A stretch of 64,000 nt of DNA from Myxococcota bacterium (GTDB lineage: Bacteria > Myxococcota_A > UBA796 > JAFGLY01). Both the position numbers and the translations under genes were made by a program. Under the pieces are notes generated by a model that did not search any database, had not been told where the DNA came from, and was given only the letters and a program-made list of their open reading frames with translations. Positions 42,374 to 51,480 of this stretch are shown here, piece by piece (the stretch's first letter is position 1; each line of letters opens with the position of its first letter). The stretch lies in assembly GCA_024276675.1 (NCBI GenBank), contig JAJRWT010000081.1:62001-126000 (forward strand). Reading direction: 5' to 3'.

Positions 42374-44077
42374 TCATGCAACCCGGGCACCCAGAGCAGC
42401 TCTCAAGCTGTCCAGCCTTGCAAGCACCTTGCGAGACTCCATCTTCTGGTACTCCGCCGGCAGCATCCGCCTGGCGGAAGCTTCGAATACCGCGAGCATC
42501 TCCATGAATTCCAACATTCGTTCGTCCCTGCTGGGGATTACGTCCTCAAGTGCTTCAAGCAAGTCGCCCTGAGCCAGCTCCTCGCGTTCGTTCTGCCAGG
42601 CCACCCTGGATGCCGCCAGTAGCACCGCCTCCAGCTCAGCACCGGAATAACCCCTGGTACCCTTGGCCAAAGGCTCCAGGTCCACCCCCTCTTCCATGAC
42701 CAGCGAGTTCTTGCGAACCAGGGCCTCCAGGATCAGAAGCCTCTCGGATGCGTTCTCCGGGAAGAAGAACGGGATCTTCAGGTCGAAGCGACCGGGACGC
42801 TTCAGATCGGTGTCCAGCTTGTCGGGCCTGTTGGACATCATGAGGATCACTACCCTGCCCCGGTGGCTGGTGTCGCTCATGAATTCCTTCAGGCGGGCCA
42901 CCACGCGACCGGAGGTCCCACCGTCACCCTCACGACCAGCCGACAAGCTGCGGTCAGCCTCGTCGATTATGAGCAGCACGTAGCCCAGGGCATCCACCAC
43001 GTGCAGAATTCGCTCCAGGTTCCCCTCGGTGGAGCCGACCCATTTTTCGCGAAAGTTCTTGAACTTGATGCAGGTCAAACCGCTTTCACGAGCAAAAGCC
43101 TCGGCGACGTAGGTTTTCCCGGTGCCCATGGGCCCCACGAAGATAATCCCCATTGGTACCCGGTTACGCCTCCCTTCCTTGATGGCTGCCGCCACCTGGA
43201 GCAGGTCCCCCTTGATCCTGTCCATCCCCCCCACAAAGGAAAAATCGTGGGACGGTTCCACAAACTCCACCAGCCCGTGACATTCCTGCTCCACGATGAC
43301 CTTCTTCCGGGCGCTGACCGTCTGGAAACCGATGGGCTGACCGGACTGCCTTGCTTGCCGGAAGATTCCGCGTATCTGAAATGCCGATAGACCAGCCGTG
43401 ATCTCGCAGAAGGAGTGTTCGCTCATCTCGAGAGAAACGCCCCTCGTGGGAAGACTCCCAACGAAGGAGCGACGCTCCTCCAGGTCGGGCAGGGGAATGG
43501 AGACGCTGGCGATCTGGGGGTTGGACACCACACGTCTGTGTACGTCGGAGGGGTTTTCAGCCACCAGGATCACCAGGTTGTCGGAGTTCAGGAGGGCGGG
43601 ATCGTGTGCCCATCTCTGAAGCGCCACCAGGTTTGCCTTGTCGCTGTCGTTCATGAACGCCAGGTCGCCCATGGGGGCGATGGTTTCCGTGTAGTCGATG
43701 ACCACCGCGGCGCGCTGGGCCGGATCGGTCACCAGGCGCTCTATGGCCACCAGGGCTTCGGAGGGGGCACGAGGCAGCACAACCGGCTCCGCACGCCCAT
43801 CCAGCATGCTTCGGGCCGCCAGAGCCGTCATGAAGCGCTCACGGTGGCGGTCGGAAGGAAATGCGAATCCTCCGGAACAATTGTAGTAGACTACGATATC
43901 CTTGGTTCTGGACAACAGTCTGTCCAAGAATCCCTTCAGGTTGACATAGGCTGAACCCGACGGATCGGGGTAGAGATCACGCACGTTTCCGTGAAGGAGA
44001 AACATGCTCGCCTCGCCGGCAAGATATCTCTGCTTCAATTCCATGGCCCAGGCAGGGAGAAGGGGATCTGGTCGCAT
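42374..44077 (-). CDS. AAA family ATPase with divergent N-terminal half
   Basis: The 567-residue protein has one clear AAA domain at about residues 285-500: Walker A GPMGTGKT, Walker B LLIIDEAD, sensor-type MMSNRPDKLD, and an arginine finger in RPGRFD. The first 260 residues resemble a degenerate AAA-like unit with FLLHGNVRDL and YYNCSGG but no Walker motifs, as in other tandem AAA proteins. The C-terminal helices (RGYSGAELEAVLLA) contain the usual sensor 2 pattern. The ATG at 44077 has GGAGG nine bases upstream. It could be a remodelling ATPase; the substrate is unknown. Confidence 0.85.
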   Translation of the reverse strand: MRPDPLLPAWAMELKQRYLAGEASMFLLHGNVRDLYPDPSGSAYVNLKGFLDRLLSRTKDIVVYYNCSGGFAFPSDRHRERFMTALAARSMLDGRAEPVVLPRAPSEALVAIERLVTDPAQRAAVVIDYTETIAPMGDLAFMNDSDKANLVALQRWAHDPALLNSDNLVILVAENPSDVHRRVVSNPQIASVSIPLPDLEERRSFVGSLPTRGVSLEMSEHSFCEITAGLSAFQIRGIFRQARQSGQPIGFQTVSARKKVIVEQECHGLVEFVEPSHDFSFVGGMDRIKGDLLQVAAAIKEGRRNRVPMGIIFVGPMGTGKTYVAEAFARESGLTCIKFKNFREKWVGSTEGNLERILHVVDALGYVLLIIDEADRSLSAGREGDGGTSGRVVARLKEFMSDTSHRGRVVILMMSNRPDKLDTDLKRPGRFDLKIPFFFPENASERLLILEALVRKNSLVMEEGVDLEPLAKGTRGYSGAELEAVLLAASRVAWQNEREELAQGDLLEALEDVIPSRDERMLEFMEMLAVFEASARRMLPAEYQKMESRKVLARLDSLRAALGARVA

Positions 44078-44185
44078 GTCCGAACACCTCCATGATGGCA
44101 GAGGCCACCGCCTCTCCCACCCGACTATCAGCCCCGTGGCCCACCTGGGAGGGCTCTTGCCCAAATCTTCGCCGCCGGATGAGAG

Positions 44186-44968
44186 ATGCTGAAGAGCCGA
44201 CTGCTGGTGCTGGGGGCCGGCGGCCTGCTGGGCAGGGCCCTCAGCACGCTCGGGGTGAAGGGAGCCACGAGGCAGGAATGCGACGTGACAAACCCACTGC
44301 AACGAGAGGCGCTACTGGATCGGCACAAACCTGATGCGGTCTTGTTCTGTGCCGCCATGACCGACCTTGAACGATGCGAAGTTGATCCTGCGTCCGACAG
44401 GGTGAACGTTGAAGCTCCCCTTGCATGGGCCAGGCGCCTTCCAATCTGGTTCATCAGCAGCAACTACGTGTTTTCCGGGCCTGGCCCCCACCTGGTTGAT
44501 TCTCCCGTGGCACCCATCCAGCGATATGGGATGCAAAAAGCAACCGTGGAAAAACTCCTGCTGGCAGAAGGCTCACATGTGATCCGTACCGGCTGGCTCA
44601 TCGGCCCCGGCGGGCGCAATTTCGGCTCCCGGCTCTCAGGACTGCTGTCCAAGGGCCCCGTGCGTGCCGCCGAAGACCAGTTGATCCAACCAACCTGGGC
44701 CCCGGACCTGGCGGGCTGGTTGTTGGAAAACCTGCCGGAAGGTCTGTGCCACGCCATAGGCAGGCGTGAAACGACCTGGGCGGATCTCGCCATGGAGATT
44801 GCCCACCACATGCAGCTTTCCAAGAGGGTAATACCCACACCAACAGCAGAAACCCACAGGCTGGCAAGGCGCCCGCTGGATGCAAGACTATCACCAGCCC
44901 TGCTTCCCGGTTACTCCAGGTACATCCGCAGGCTGTCGGATCCATCGCGGATGAGCAGGGAATACTGA
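44186..44968 (+). CDS. RmlD-like NAD(P)-dependent sugar-nucleotide reductase
   Basis: The 260-residue protein has an N-terminal Rossmann motif GAGGLLGRAL, the AAMTDLERCE block, and YGMQK as the YxxxK active site. Together these match the dTDP-4-dehydrorhamnose reductase (RmlD) family. It is a bit shorter than typical RmlD (about 290), mostly in the C-terminal part. No other rhamnose genes are nearby, so the substrate is uncertain. It precedes the UbiB-like gene by 11 bases. Confidence 0.85.
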   Translation: MLKSRLLVLGAGGLLGRALSTLGVKGATRQECDVTNPLQREALLDRHKPDAVLFCAAMTDLERCEVDPASDRVNVEAPLAWARRLPIWFISSNYVFSGPGPHLVDSPVAPIQRYGMQKATVEKLLLAEGSHVIRTGWLIGPGGRNFGSRLSGLLSKGPVRAAEDQLIQPTWAPDLAGWLLENLPEGLCHAIGRRETTWADLAMEIAHHMQLSKRVIPTPTAETHRLARRPLDARLSPALLPGYSRYIRRLSDPSRMSREY

Positions 44969-44979
44969 ACACCGGCTCC

Positions 44980-46677
44980 ATGAAAGCAGGCACGTGGACA
45001 ATGCGTATCGTCCGTCCAGTCGTACAGACAACCATCACCCTCCAGGAAACCGTCAGGGATCTGGGCCGCTTGCGCGAGGTGGCGTCGGTCCTCGTACGCC
45101 ACGGCCTGGGGGCACTCATCGCCGGGTTGAACATACCCGGCATCAGGGCGGGGCCAGGCAATCTGCAGACCACGCCGGAACGCGTCCGTGACGCACTCCA
45201 GGCCCTGGGGCCCACGTTCATAAAGTTCGGGCAGATCCTGAGCACTCGTCCGGACATCGTCCCACCCAGGTATATCGAGGCCCTGCAATCCCTACAGGAC
45301 GACGTCGCCCCGATTTCCCTGGAAGAGGTCTCTGGACAGATCCGCAGCTCTCTGGGCGACGACTGGGAAAAACTCATCCTTGACATGGACGAAACCCCGA
45401 TTGCCACAGGGAGCATCGCCCAGGTTCACAGGGCACGTCTCGCCCCGGATCGAGATGTGGTCGTGAAGGTGCTCCGTCCACGAATCCACGAAACCATCAG
45501 GGCTGATATCTCCATACTCAACCTTCTCGCGCACAGGCTCCTCGTGGAGTTTCCGGAAGCCACCTACTTCGATCCCCTGGGCATCCTCTCCGAGTTCGAA
45601 CGGTCCATTCACCACGAGACGGACCTGAAGACAGAGGCAGCAAACCTGAAGCGTTTCCGCGAAAACTTCCAGGACCACCCCCAGGTGTTCATTCCCCGTG
45701 CCTACGACGAAGCCACGTCCAGCACCGTCCTCACCATGGACCACGTGAAGGGCCTGCGCATCAGGGAAGCCAGGGAACACGGGGTGGACATGGAGACCGT
45801 GGGCAGGAACTACCTGTCTGCCGCCTACAAGATGATCTTCGATGACGGCTTCTTTCACGGCGATCTGCACCCAGGCAACGTGTTCGTGATGCCCGACGGC
45901 AGGCTGGGGCTCATCGATTTTGGCATGGTCGGGCGCCTGACCCCCGAAATGAAAGACAACCTCGTGGCCATCCTGTTTGCCCTGGAACGGGGAGACCTGC
46001 GGAGCATCAGCCGCATCTACTTCGATGTTGGTATCAAGACCGTCAGGGTGGACTACGACGCCTTCGAACGCGACGTGATGAACGTCATGGAACAGAACTG
46101 GATGGGCCAGTCCATGAAGGACATCCAGGTGGGGCGCTTTCTCAAGGAGTTGGCCGACGGCGCAATAAAGCACCGGGTGCGGGCTCCTCCCGACTACACG
46201 ATGTTCTTCAAGGCAATCTTGACTACGGAAGGTCTGGCCAAGTCCCTCATCGCCGAGATCGATCCCATCAAGGAAGTCAAGCCCTTTATCGACAGGTTGA
46301 TCAAAAACCGCTTCCATCCTGACCGTTTCAAAGACGAGCTGTTCTACCACAGCGTGGTTCTTCGTTCCCTCGAGCGCAGGATCCCCACCACCATCACGCA
46401 GTTGCTGGACGATATCCAGCAACAGCGTCTCACCCTGAACGTGGTGCCGCAGCCACCCGCCTCGACGCGACGAGCCGAAAACAGGCGCCACACCCAGACC
46501 CTCCTGGCGGGAATGTCCATGGCCAGCCTGCTGGCAGGAACCATTTCTCTATACATGGACGCTCCGAAATGGCTGGTTCTGGCCGGCCTTCCCTACCTTT
46601 CCATCGGCCTGTTCACCTCCTCGCTGGTCTTCTGGTGTTGGACCTTGTTGCTCCTCTTTCGTGGCCGTAATTCTTGA
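44980..46677 (+). CDS. UbiB/ABC1/AarF-family kinase-like membrane protein
   Basis: The 565-residue protein has the family hallmarks: GPTFIKFGQILSTRPD (KxGQ), ATGSIAQVHRA (the Ala-rich loop replacing the Gly loop), FHGDLHPGN (catalytic loop) and LIDFGMVGRL (metal site). Two C-terminal transmembrane helices lie at about residues 505-525 and 530-555. UbiB proteins are ATPases needed for ubiquinone or related lipid handling. The start could be ATG 44980 or ATG 45001. No quinone genes are nearby. Confidence 0.92.
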   Translation: MKAGTWTMRIVRPVVQTTITLQETVRDLGRLREVASVLVRHGLGALIAGLNIPGIRAGPGNLQTTPERVRDALQALGPTFIKFGQILSTRPDIVPPRYIEALQSLQDDVAPISLEEVSGQIRSSLGDDWEKLILDMDETPIATGSIAQVHRARLAPDRDVVVKVLRPRIHETIRADISILNLLAHRLLVEFPEATYFDPLGILSEFERSIHHETDLKTEAANLKRFRENFQDHPQVFIPRAYDEATSSTVLTMDHVKGLRIREAREHGVDMETVGRNYLSAAYKMIFDDGFFHGDLHPGNVFVMPDGRLGLIDFGMVGRLTPEMKDNLVAILFALERGDLRSISRIYFDVGIKTVRVDYDAFERDVMNVMEQNWMGQSMKDIQVGRFLKELADGAIKHRVRAPPDYTMFFKAILTTEGLAKSLIAEIDPIKEVKPFIDRLIKNRFHPDRFKDELFYHSVVLRSLERRIPTTITQLLDDIQQQRLTLNVVPQPPASTRRAENRRHTQTLLAGMSMASLLAGTISLYMDAPKWLVLAGLPYLSIGLFTSSLVFWCWTLLLLFRGRNS

Positions 46678-46745
46678 AGGCCAAGCTTCGACGTGGCTGC
46701 CAGGGCCGGCCTGGCATGGCGGGGGGCCAGCTCAACAACAGGGGG

Positions 46746-47114
46746 TCAATTGGCCAGGAGCCTCAGGATGGCGCCCGCGGCTTCCACGCGGAGCGCCGGC
46801 TCCCTTGCCTGCAGGAAGGGTTCCGCCAGCTTGATATCCTCGGGTCGGGCCAGGCGCCCCAACTGCCTCAGGGATTCCAGTTGGATCACCATGTCGTCCC
46901 CATTTGACAATCCCTCCAGGATCATCGTTTCCAGGAACCTCACCAAACGATCTCCAGGGGTCCGCTTCCCGGCCCTGGCAACCGCGTCGCCGCTGGCCCG
47001 CAGGGCGAAGGCCCTGGTCAGGCGATCAGCATCATGCCAACCGGCCCTGGCCGCTGCCAGGCCACCTTTCCCGCGGGAGAGAAGAGCCAACCTTGCGTAG
47101 ACCCGCAGTTCCAC
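46746..47114 (-). CDS. HEAT-repeat protein, C-terminal fragment after an in-frame TAA
   Basis: This 122-residue frame begins at a GTG only for lack of a better start. It consists of helical repeats (ELRVYARLALLSRG, VEAAGAILRLLAN). It is in the same frame as the gene at 47157-47909; between them the frame reads TAA followed by GRLSEKLLRRIRAPVELRV, which continues the HEAT pattern. I think the two are one gene split by TAA at 47157-47159. Confidence 0.65.
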   Translation of the reverse strand: MELRVYARLALLSRGKGGLAAARAGWHDADRLTRAFALRASGDAVARAGKRTPGDRLVRFLETMILEGLSNGDDMVIQLESLRQLGRLARPEDIKLAEPFLQAREPALRVEAAGAILRLLAN

Positions 47115-47156
47115 GGGAGCGCGAATCCGCCTCAGGAGTTTCTCCGACAGCCGACC

Positions 47157-47909
47157 TTACATGCCCGCGACGAAGTCTATCGCATCCAACACCGAAGAGT
47201 GATCGCCATCCTCTCGCAGTTGAAGAGAACGGCGCAGCAACACTTCTCCCATGGGAGATCCCAACTCCGCAAGAGCCACTCCCAGCAGGGCTGGCTCTGG
47301 CTCATCCAACTGGCCGGACAGATCCTCCAGGACCGGGATCAGGGCATGGACGCCACTCTGCCCCAGGTCCAGTGCAAAACGCAGATCAACAGGGAAAACC
47401 GCATCTGGAAAGGACTCCACCATGGCTCGGATGGCGTCCTGCCGGCCCCAGATGGCAGCAGGGAGAGCCAGTGGGGCCACTTCCCAGTCCCGTTGAGCCT
47501 GATGCCATAATTCCATCAACAAGGGATATTCTTCTCTACTGGCGTGGTGGGCGACGATGACGGCGGCCCTGACCCTGTCGTAGAGCGCGACATCCGGTCG
47601 CAGCGCTGTCTGTGCCAACAGGTCCAGGGCATCCCGCTCCCCGCTGCGCCCTTCCAGTGCTTCGATGGTGGAGCGACGTACCTGGACGGCCGGGTCGAAG
47701 AGGCCCCGCAAGGCGAACTCTTGCCACTCCGGGCCAAGTTCCACCAGCAACGCGAGGGATCTCGCTCTCACGGTGCTATCCGCATCGGCCGCCTCGTCCT
47801 GCAGCAAGGCAGAGGCAGAGGCAGATGGGCCATCGTGGGGCTCATGGCCAGCGTGGCTGGACTGGGAAGAGAACAGCAGCAGCAACAACAGCAGAAAAGC
47901 TCCGTGCAC
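47157..47909 (-). CDS. Exported HEAT-repeat protein, N-terminal part, ends at in-frame TAA
   Basis: From the GTG at 47909 the product starts MHGAFLLLLLLLFSSQSSHAG, a signal peptide with a likely cleavage after the SHA. A longer start at ATG 48074 exists but adds 55 non-family residues. From residue 40 there are helical HEAT-like repeats (SLALLVELGPEWQEFALRG, VRRSTIEALEGR, DRVRAAVIVAHHA). The protein ends DAIDFVAGM before TAA-GGT; the next codons in frame continue the repeat (see 46746-47114). It lies downstream of the FHA proteins in the same operon, which suggests a scaffold role. Confidence 0.65.
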   Translation of the reverse strand: MHGAFLLLLLLLFSSQSSHAGHEPHDGPSASASALLQDEAADADSTVRARSLALLVELGPEWQEFALRGLFDPAVQVRRSTIEALEGRSGERDALDLLAQTALRPDVALYDRVRAAVIVAHHASREEYPLLMELWHQAQRDWEVAPLALPAAIWGRQDAIRAMVESFPDAVFPVDLRFALDLGQSGVHALIPVLEDLSGQLDEPEPALLGVALAELGSPMGEVLLRRSLQLREDGDHSSVLDAIDFVAGM

Positions 47910-48057
47910 GGCGCGAGAGCCGGTCTCGGCAGCGAATGATCCTGGGCGGGAGAACGGGTGTGCGCCACAGCGTATCCCTGCCCGTCTCGGCAGCGAACGG
48001 CATCCCACGGTGGATTCGCCGGGCGTGGAAGCCCATCCCGGCCTCGGCTCACAACCA

Positions 48058-50352
48058 TCAACGAAGGAGTGCATCGATATGCTTCTGAGCCTTCACCGCA
48101 AGTGAAGAGCTTGCCGATTCGCAGTACTCGATAACCTTGCGATAGCGGCCCACCGCGAGATCGGTCTGGTTGGAACCTTCGTAGATCTCAGCCTCGGTCC
48201 AGGCCTTCCGAGCGAGTTGGTCCAGTTCTTGTTGGACTTCTTCCAGGCGACGCCTGGCCGAGCTGTAGTAGGGATCCTTCTTCAGGGTTTCCCTGAAACG
48301 AGTTCGGGCCGCCAGGTAGTCCTGGGCCTTCAGGGCGGTCAGACCAGCGCGGTAGAACACCCGTGCCTGCTCGTTGAGCCTGGCCTTGGCCTGTCGAATC
48401 TGTTCCTCGGCTTTCCAATAGAACTCGGTACTTTTCTGGGTGTCGGCCGACAGGACTTCTTCGAATATACCAATGGCCTTGACATACTCGCCCATCGCGA
48501 ACTCTCTTTGCCCCCTGTCGAAAAGCACGGCGATGTCGGCGGCATGGGCCTCGAGCTTTCGGCGCTGGGCTGCCACGTTCCGAGACCGACGGATTGCCCG
48601 TATCTTTTCCAACATGCTTTTGAGCCGATCATCATCGGGGAAAAAAGTCTGAACCGCTTCGAGACCGCTCAGTGCGTCCGCTATGGAAACTCCGCTCTTT
48701 CTGTCGATGACCGCCTGTGCATCTTGTATGGCTTTGTCGTAGGCAGCTCTACGCTCTGAGTCGGATGTGCTCCTGCGAACCACTTCGGCGCGTAGACTCT
48801 TGATCACGAAGAACTCGCAAGCGTGGTAGCCCATCTTGGCAGCGGTCGTGTTGCCTGGGTCCATCCGCTGGACCTGGGCATATTTTTCGATGGCCTCCAG
48901 GTACTTCTGTGAACGGAATAGCTGGTTGCCCTCGTCCAGGAGACTGTCCACACCTGCTGACTGCCCTGCTGAAATATCCTGCTGCGGTGCTGCGGTCTGG
49001 GATTGCTCTCCATGAACCGCCCGGGAGCTGGTCGAAGCAGTCGGGGCAGTCACATCCGATGCGGAATCCCGTGCCACCTTGAACACGACCAGAACCACCG
49101 GAAGAAGGCCGACCACGACTATCAACTTGCGGATGTGCCGCTCCATGAAGCTGCCACCGGCAGAACCGACGGCCCTGTTGGTCTTCAGGCGCCTTCCCCT
49201 TCGTGGCCGGGCGGCCCGCACGTCCATCTCTACCGCTCCAAAGCCTCCCGGTGCCGCCTGCTGCAGGCCAGGACCCACCGGAACATCCGTAACGGCTGAT
49301 CCTGAAGAAGGTGCCGGCACAGAAGGTACCGGCGGGACTGGTGCCAGGCCTCCTTGGGAGCCTGGGGGTACTTCGACGGGCGAAGGTGGCGGGCGATCCG
49401 ATTGTTCCTTTGCGGGAGGTTCGCCCCCGACCCTCGTTGGGAGATCTGCCAGTTCTCCGGCAAAGGAAGATGGTCCCGAACCCATGGCAAGAAGAGGGTC
49501 GCCACCAGGCGCCGCCAGATCTCCACCCATGTCGTGAGGCTTCCCTCGAGTCTGCCCGCTGGGATCAGCATCGGCTGCCTTCCTTGAATCCTGCATGGCG
49601 AACCGAGCATCTTCGTTGGCGTCTGGTTGGGAAAGAGGAGATCCGCCTTCGACAACCCGGTCCGGGGCAAACCCGGGGAGTGAGTCGGAATCCGTCAGGA
49701 GGAACCTGAATTCGGAGTTTCCGATACGTATACGATCACCGTGGGCCAGTACCTGCTCACGAACACGCGAGTTGTTTACAAAAGTCCCGTTGGCCGAGCC
49801 AGAATCCCTCACATACCATTTTCCACCGCTGGCGTAGATCTCGGCATGGAGCCTGCTGGCGGATGGATCGGAGACCACGATGTCGCGCTGTTCGGCACGC
49901 CCCAGCCTCGTGCCGGAAGAGGCGAGATCATAGTGGCCGTGGAGCCCATGCCCCCCCAGGGTTTCCAGGCGTGCTCCTTTGCTGGCCTCCCGTTGTGCCG
50001 GTGGGGCGGAAGAAATGTTCACCGGTTGAGTCGAGCCTGATTGCTGGGGAACAGGTACGAAGTCGAAGCGCAACGTGAACGGGTCAATGAAGACTTCGTC
50101 ACCTTCCTGGAGGGTCTGCTGCTTTATCGGTTCGCCGTTGATGTAGGTGCCGTTCCCGCTACCCAGATCCTTGACTACAACCCGATCCGGATCAATGGCA
50201 ATGCTGGCGTGCCGCCGGGAAACAGCGATGTCTCTCAAGACCAGGCCGTTGTCCTCGGCACGCCCCACCTGGAGTACACCGTGCTTCAAGATCAGGCGCC
50301 GCTCCGGAAACCCGGGACAGCTCACGATCAACTCCACTTGCCGTCTGACCAT
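48058..50352 (-). CDS. Double FHA, transmembrane, TPR protein
   Basis: The 764-residue protein has two forkhead-associated domains: one at about residues 25-105 (GRAEDNGLVLRDIAVSRRHA) and one at about 150-225 (GRAEQRDIVVSDPSASRLHA), each with the Arg and Ser-x-x-His that bind phosphothreonine. A long Pro/Gly-rich linker leads to a basic stretch and a single transmembrane helix around residue 410. The rest is TPR-like helical sequence outside the membrane (about residues 470-760). It is one of three FHA genes downstream of tadC. Confidence 0.9.
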   Translation of the reverse strand: MVRRQVELIVSCPGFPERRLILKHGVLQVGRAEDNGLVLRDIAVSRRHASIAIDPDRVVVKDLGSGNGTYINGEPIKQQTLQEGDEVFIDPFTLRFDFVPVPQQSGSTQPVNISSAPPAQREASKGARLETLGGHGLHGHYDLASSGTRLGRAEQRDIVVSDPSASRLHAEIYASGGKWYVRDSGSANGTFVNNSRVREQVLAHGDRIRIGNSEFRFLLTDSDSLPGFAPDRVVEGGSPLSQPDANEDARFAMQDSRKAADADPSGQTRGKPHDMGGDLAAPGGDPLLAMGSGPSSFAGELADLPTRVGGEPPAKEQSDRPPPSPVEVPPGSQGGLAPVPPVPSVPAPSSGSAVTDVPVGPGLQQAAPGGFGAVEMDVRAARPRRGRRLKTNRAVGSAGGSFMERHIRKLIVVVGLLPVVLVVFKVARDSASDVTAPTASTSSRAVHGEQSQTAAPQQDISAGQSAGVDSLLDEGNQLFRSQKYLEAIEKYAQVQRMDPGNTTAAKMGYHACEFFVIKSLRAEVVRRSTSDSERRAAYDKAIQDAQAVIDRKSGVSIADALSGLEAVQTFFPDDDRLKSMLEKIRAIRRSRNVAAQRRKLEAHAADIAVLFDRGQREFAMGEYVKAIGIFEEVLSADTQKSTEFYWKAEEQIRQAKARLNEQARVFYRAGLTALKAQDYLAARTRFRETLKKDPYYSSARRRLEEVQQELDQLARKAWTEAEIYEGSNQTDLAVGRYRKVIEYCESASSSLAVKAQKHIDALLR

Positions 50353-50457
50353 TTGAGGCAGCCCCCTTGGCAGGCTCCATGACAGGATGCTGGAACAGGA
50401 TCCCGTTGACGATAAGGTTCTAATCGCTATCGGGACTCCTTCAAAACAGAAAGCCGA

Positions 50458-51474
50458 TCAATACTGGTGCTGTACCTTGGTTCTGGCCTTCTCCAGGTAG
50501 ATCGTGGCGTCCTTGTAGGCCTTGCTCTCAGGATCGGGAGATAGCAGGAGTACCATCTCCCAGGAATTGATGGCCTGCTGGAACTGGAGGTTGTTGTAGT
50601 ATCGAAGACCCGCGGACATCTGCTCCTCTATGGCCCGGGTGATCTCGGTATTGAGCCGATCTATACGACGGATGCAGATTTCGCATGAAGGGTCCAGGGC
50701 CATTGCCTGGTGATATGCCACTAGGGCTTCATGCAGGCGATTGACCCTGTAGAGAGAATGCCCCTGCTCTACCAGTTCAGCCACGGAGACGCCTTCCGGT
50801 GGCGGAGGCCAGGTGGTTTCCTGTTCTTCGTGCCCGGGTTCTTGTTCCGGGCCTGTCACCAGCTCACCCAGGGAAGAGAGCGCGACGCGGTCTTCCTGGT
50901 CCTCCGGCGCCGACTGTTCCTCGGCCATGGCTATGCTGGCACTCCTGAGGAGATCTTCGACTTCTTCCTGCGCAATCTCTCCCGCCTGCCCCGCCCCGTG
51001 GTCCTGACCAAGAGAGATCACGAACAACACGATGAGCAACAGCAGTGCCAGGACAACTGCAAAGGGCCACAGACGCCAGCGCCTGGCCCGCTGGGAAGAT
51101 GGAGCGTGCTGGTCCGGGGAATCGGAAACATGGGAAGGGATGGCAAGTGCCCTGGGGGCCCCGGAATACTCCATGCGTACCAGAAAAACGTGCCGCCCGG
51201 CGTTTATCCGGTCCCCGATGGATACCTGCTTCTGGGCCAGTACCCGTTCCCCGTTGACAAAAGTCCCGTTCCTGGCACCCAGATCCTGTACCCACAGGTT
51301 TCCGTTGTGGAAGATGAACCTGGCGTGCTGTCTTGAGACGGCGGTATCGTCGATGTGGATCTGGTTTTCCGGATCACGCCCCAGCCCGAGACCGCTTTCG
51401 TTGACCTGGAAACGCTTCCCCTTCACGTCTCCCTCGATTCCCAGCAGGATTGGATATCCGGTGTTCACAGGCAT
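50458..51474 (-). CDS. FHA, transmembrane, TPR protein
   Basis: The 338-residue protein is a smaller relative of the neighbour at 48058: one FHA domain at residues 5-105 with GRDPENQIHIDDTAVSRQHA and RNGTFVNGE, a transmembrane helix near residue 145, and a C-terminal TPR-like region with paired cysteines (DPSCEICIRR). It starts six bases before the stop of the FHA-PAS gene and probably shares its transcript. Confidence 0.88.
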   Translation of the reverse strand: MPVNTGYPILLGIEGDVKGKRFQVNESGLGLGRDPENQIHIDDTAVSRQHARFIFHNGNLWVQDLGARNGTFVNGERVLAQKQVSIGDRINAGRHVFLVRMEYSGAPRALAIPSHVSDSPDQHAPSSQRARRWRLWPFAVVLALLLLIVLFVISLGQDHGAGQAGEIAQEEVEDLLRSASIAMAEEQSAPEDQEDRVALSSLGELVTGPEQEPGHEEQETTWPPPPEGVSVAELVEQGHSLYRVNRLHEALVAYHQAMALDPSCEICIRRIDRLNTEITRAIEEQMSAGLRYYNNLQFQQAINSWEMVLLLSPDPESKAYKDATIYLEKARTKVQHQY

Positions 51475-51480
51475 GAGTCC

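Noticed and set aside
45292..46491. 399-residue antisense frame within the UbiB-like gene
   Set aside because: GC-rich third-position shadow; the sense strand carries all UbiB motifs.
47921..47998. Direct repeat GTCTCGGCAGCGAA near the start of the HEAT gene as a possible mobile-element footprint
   Set aside because: Only two short copies inside or next to coding sequence, without inverted ends.
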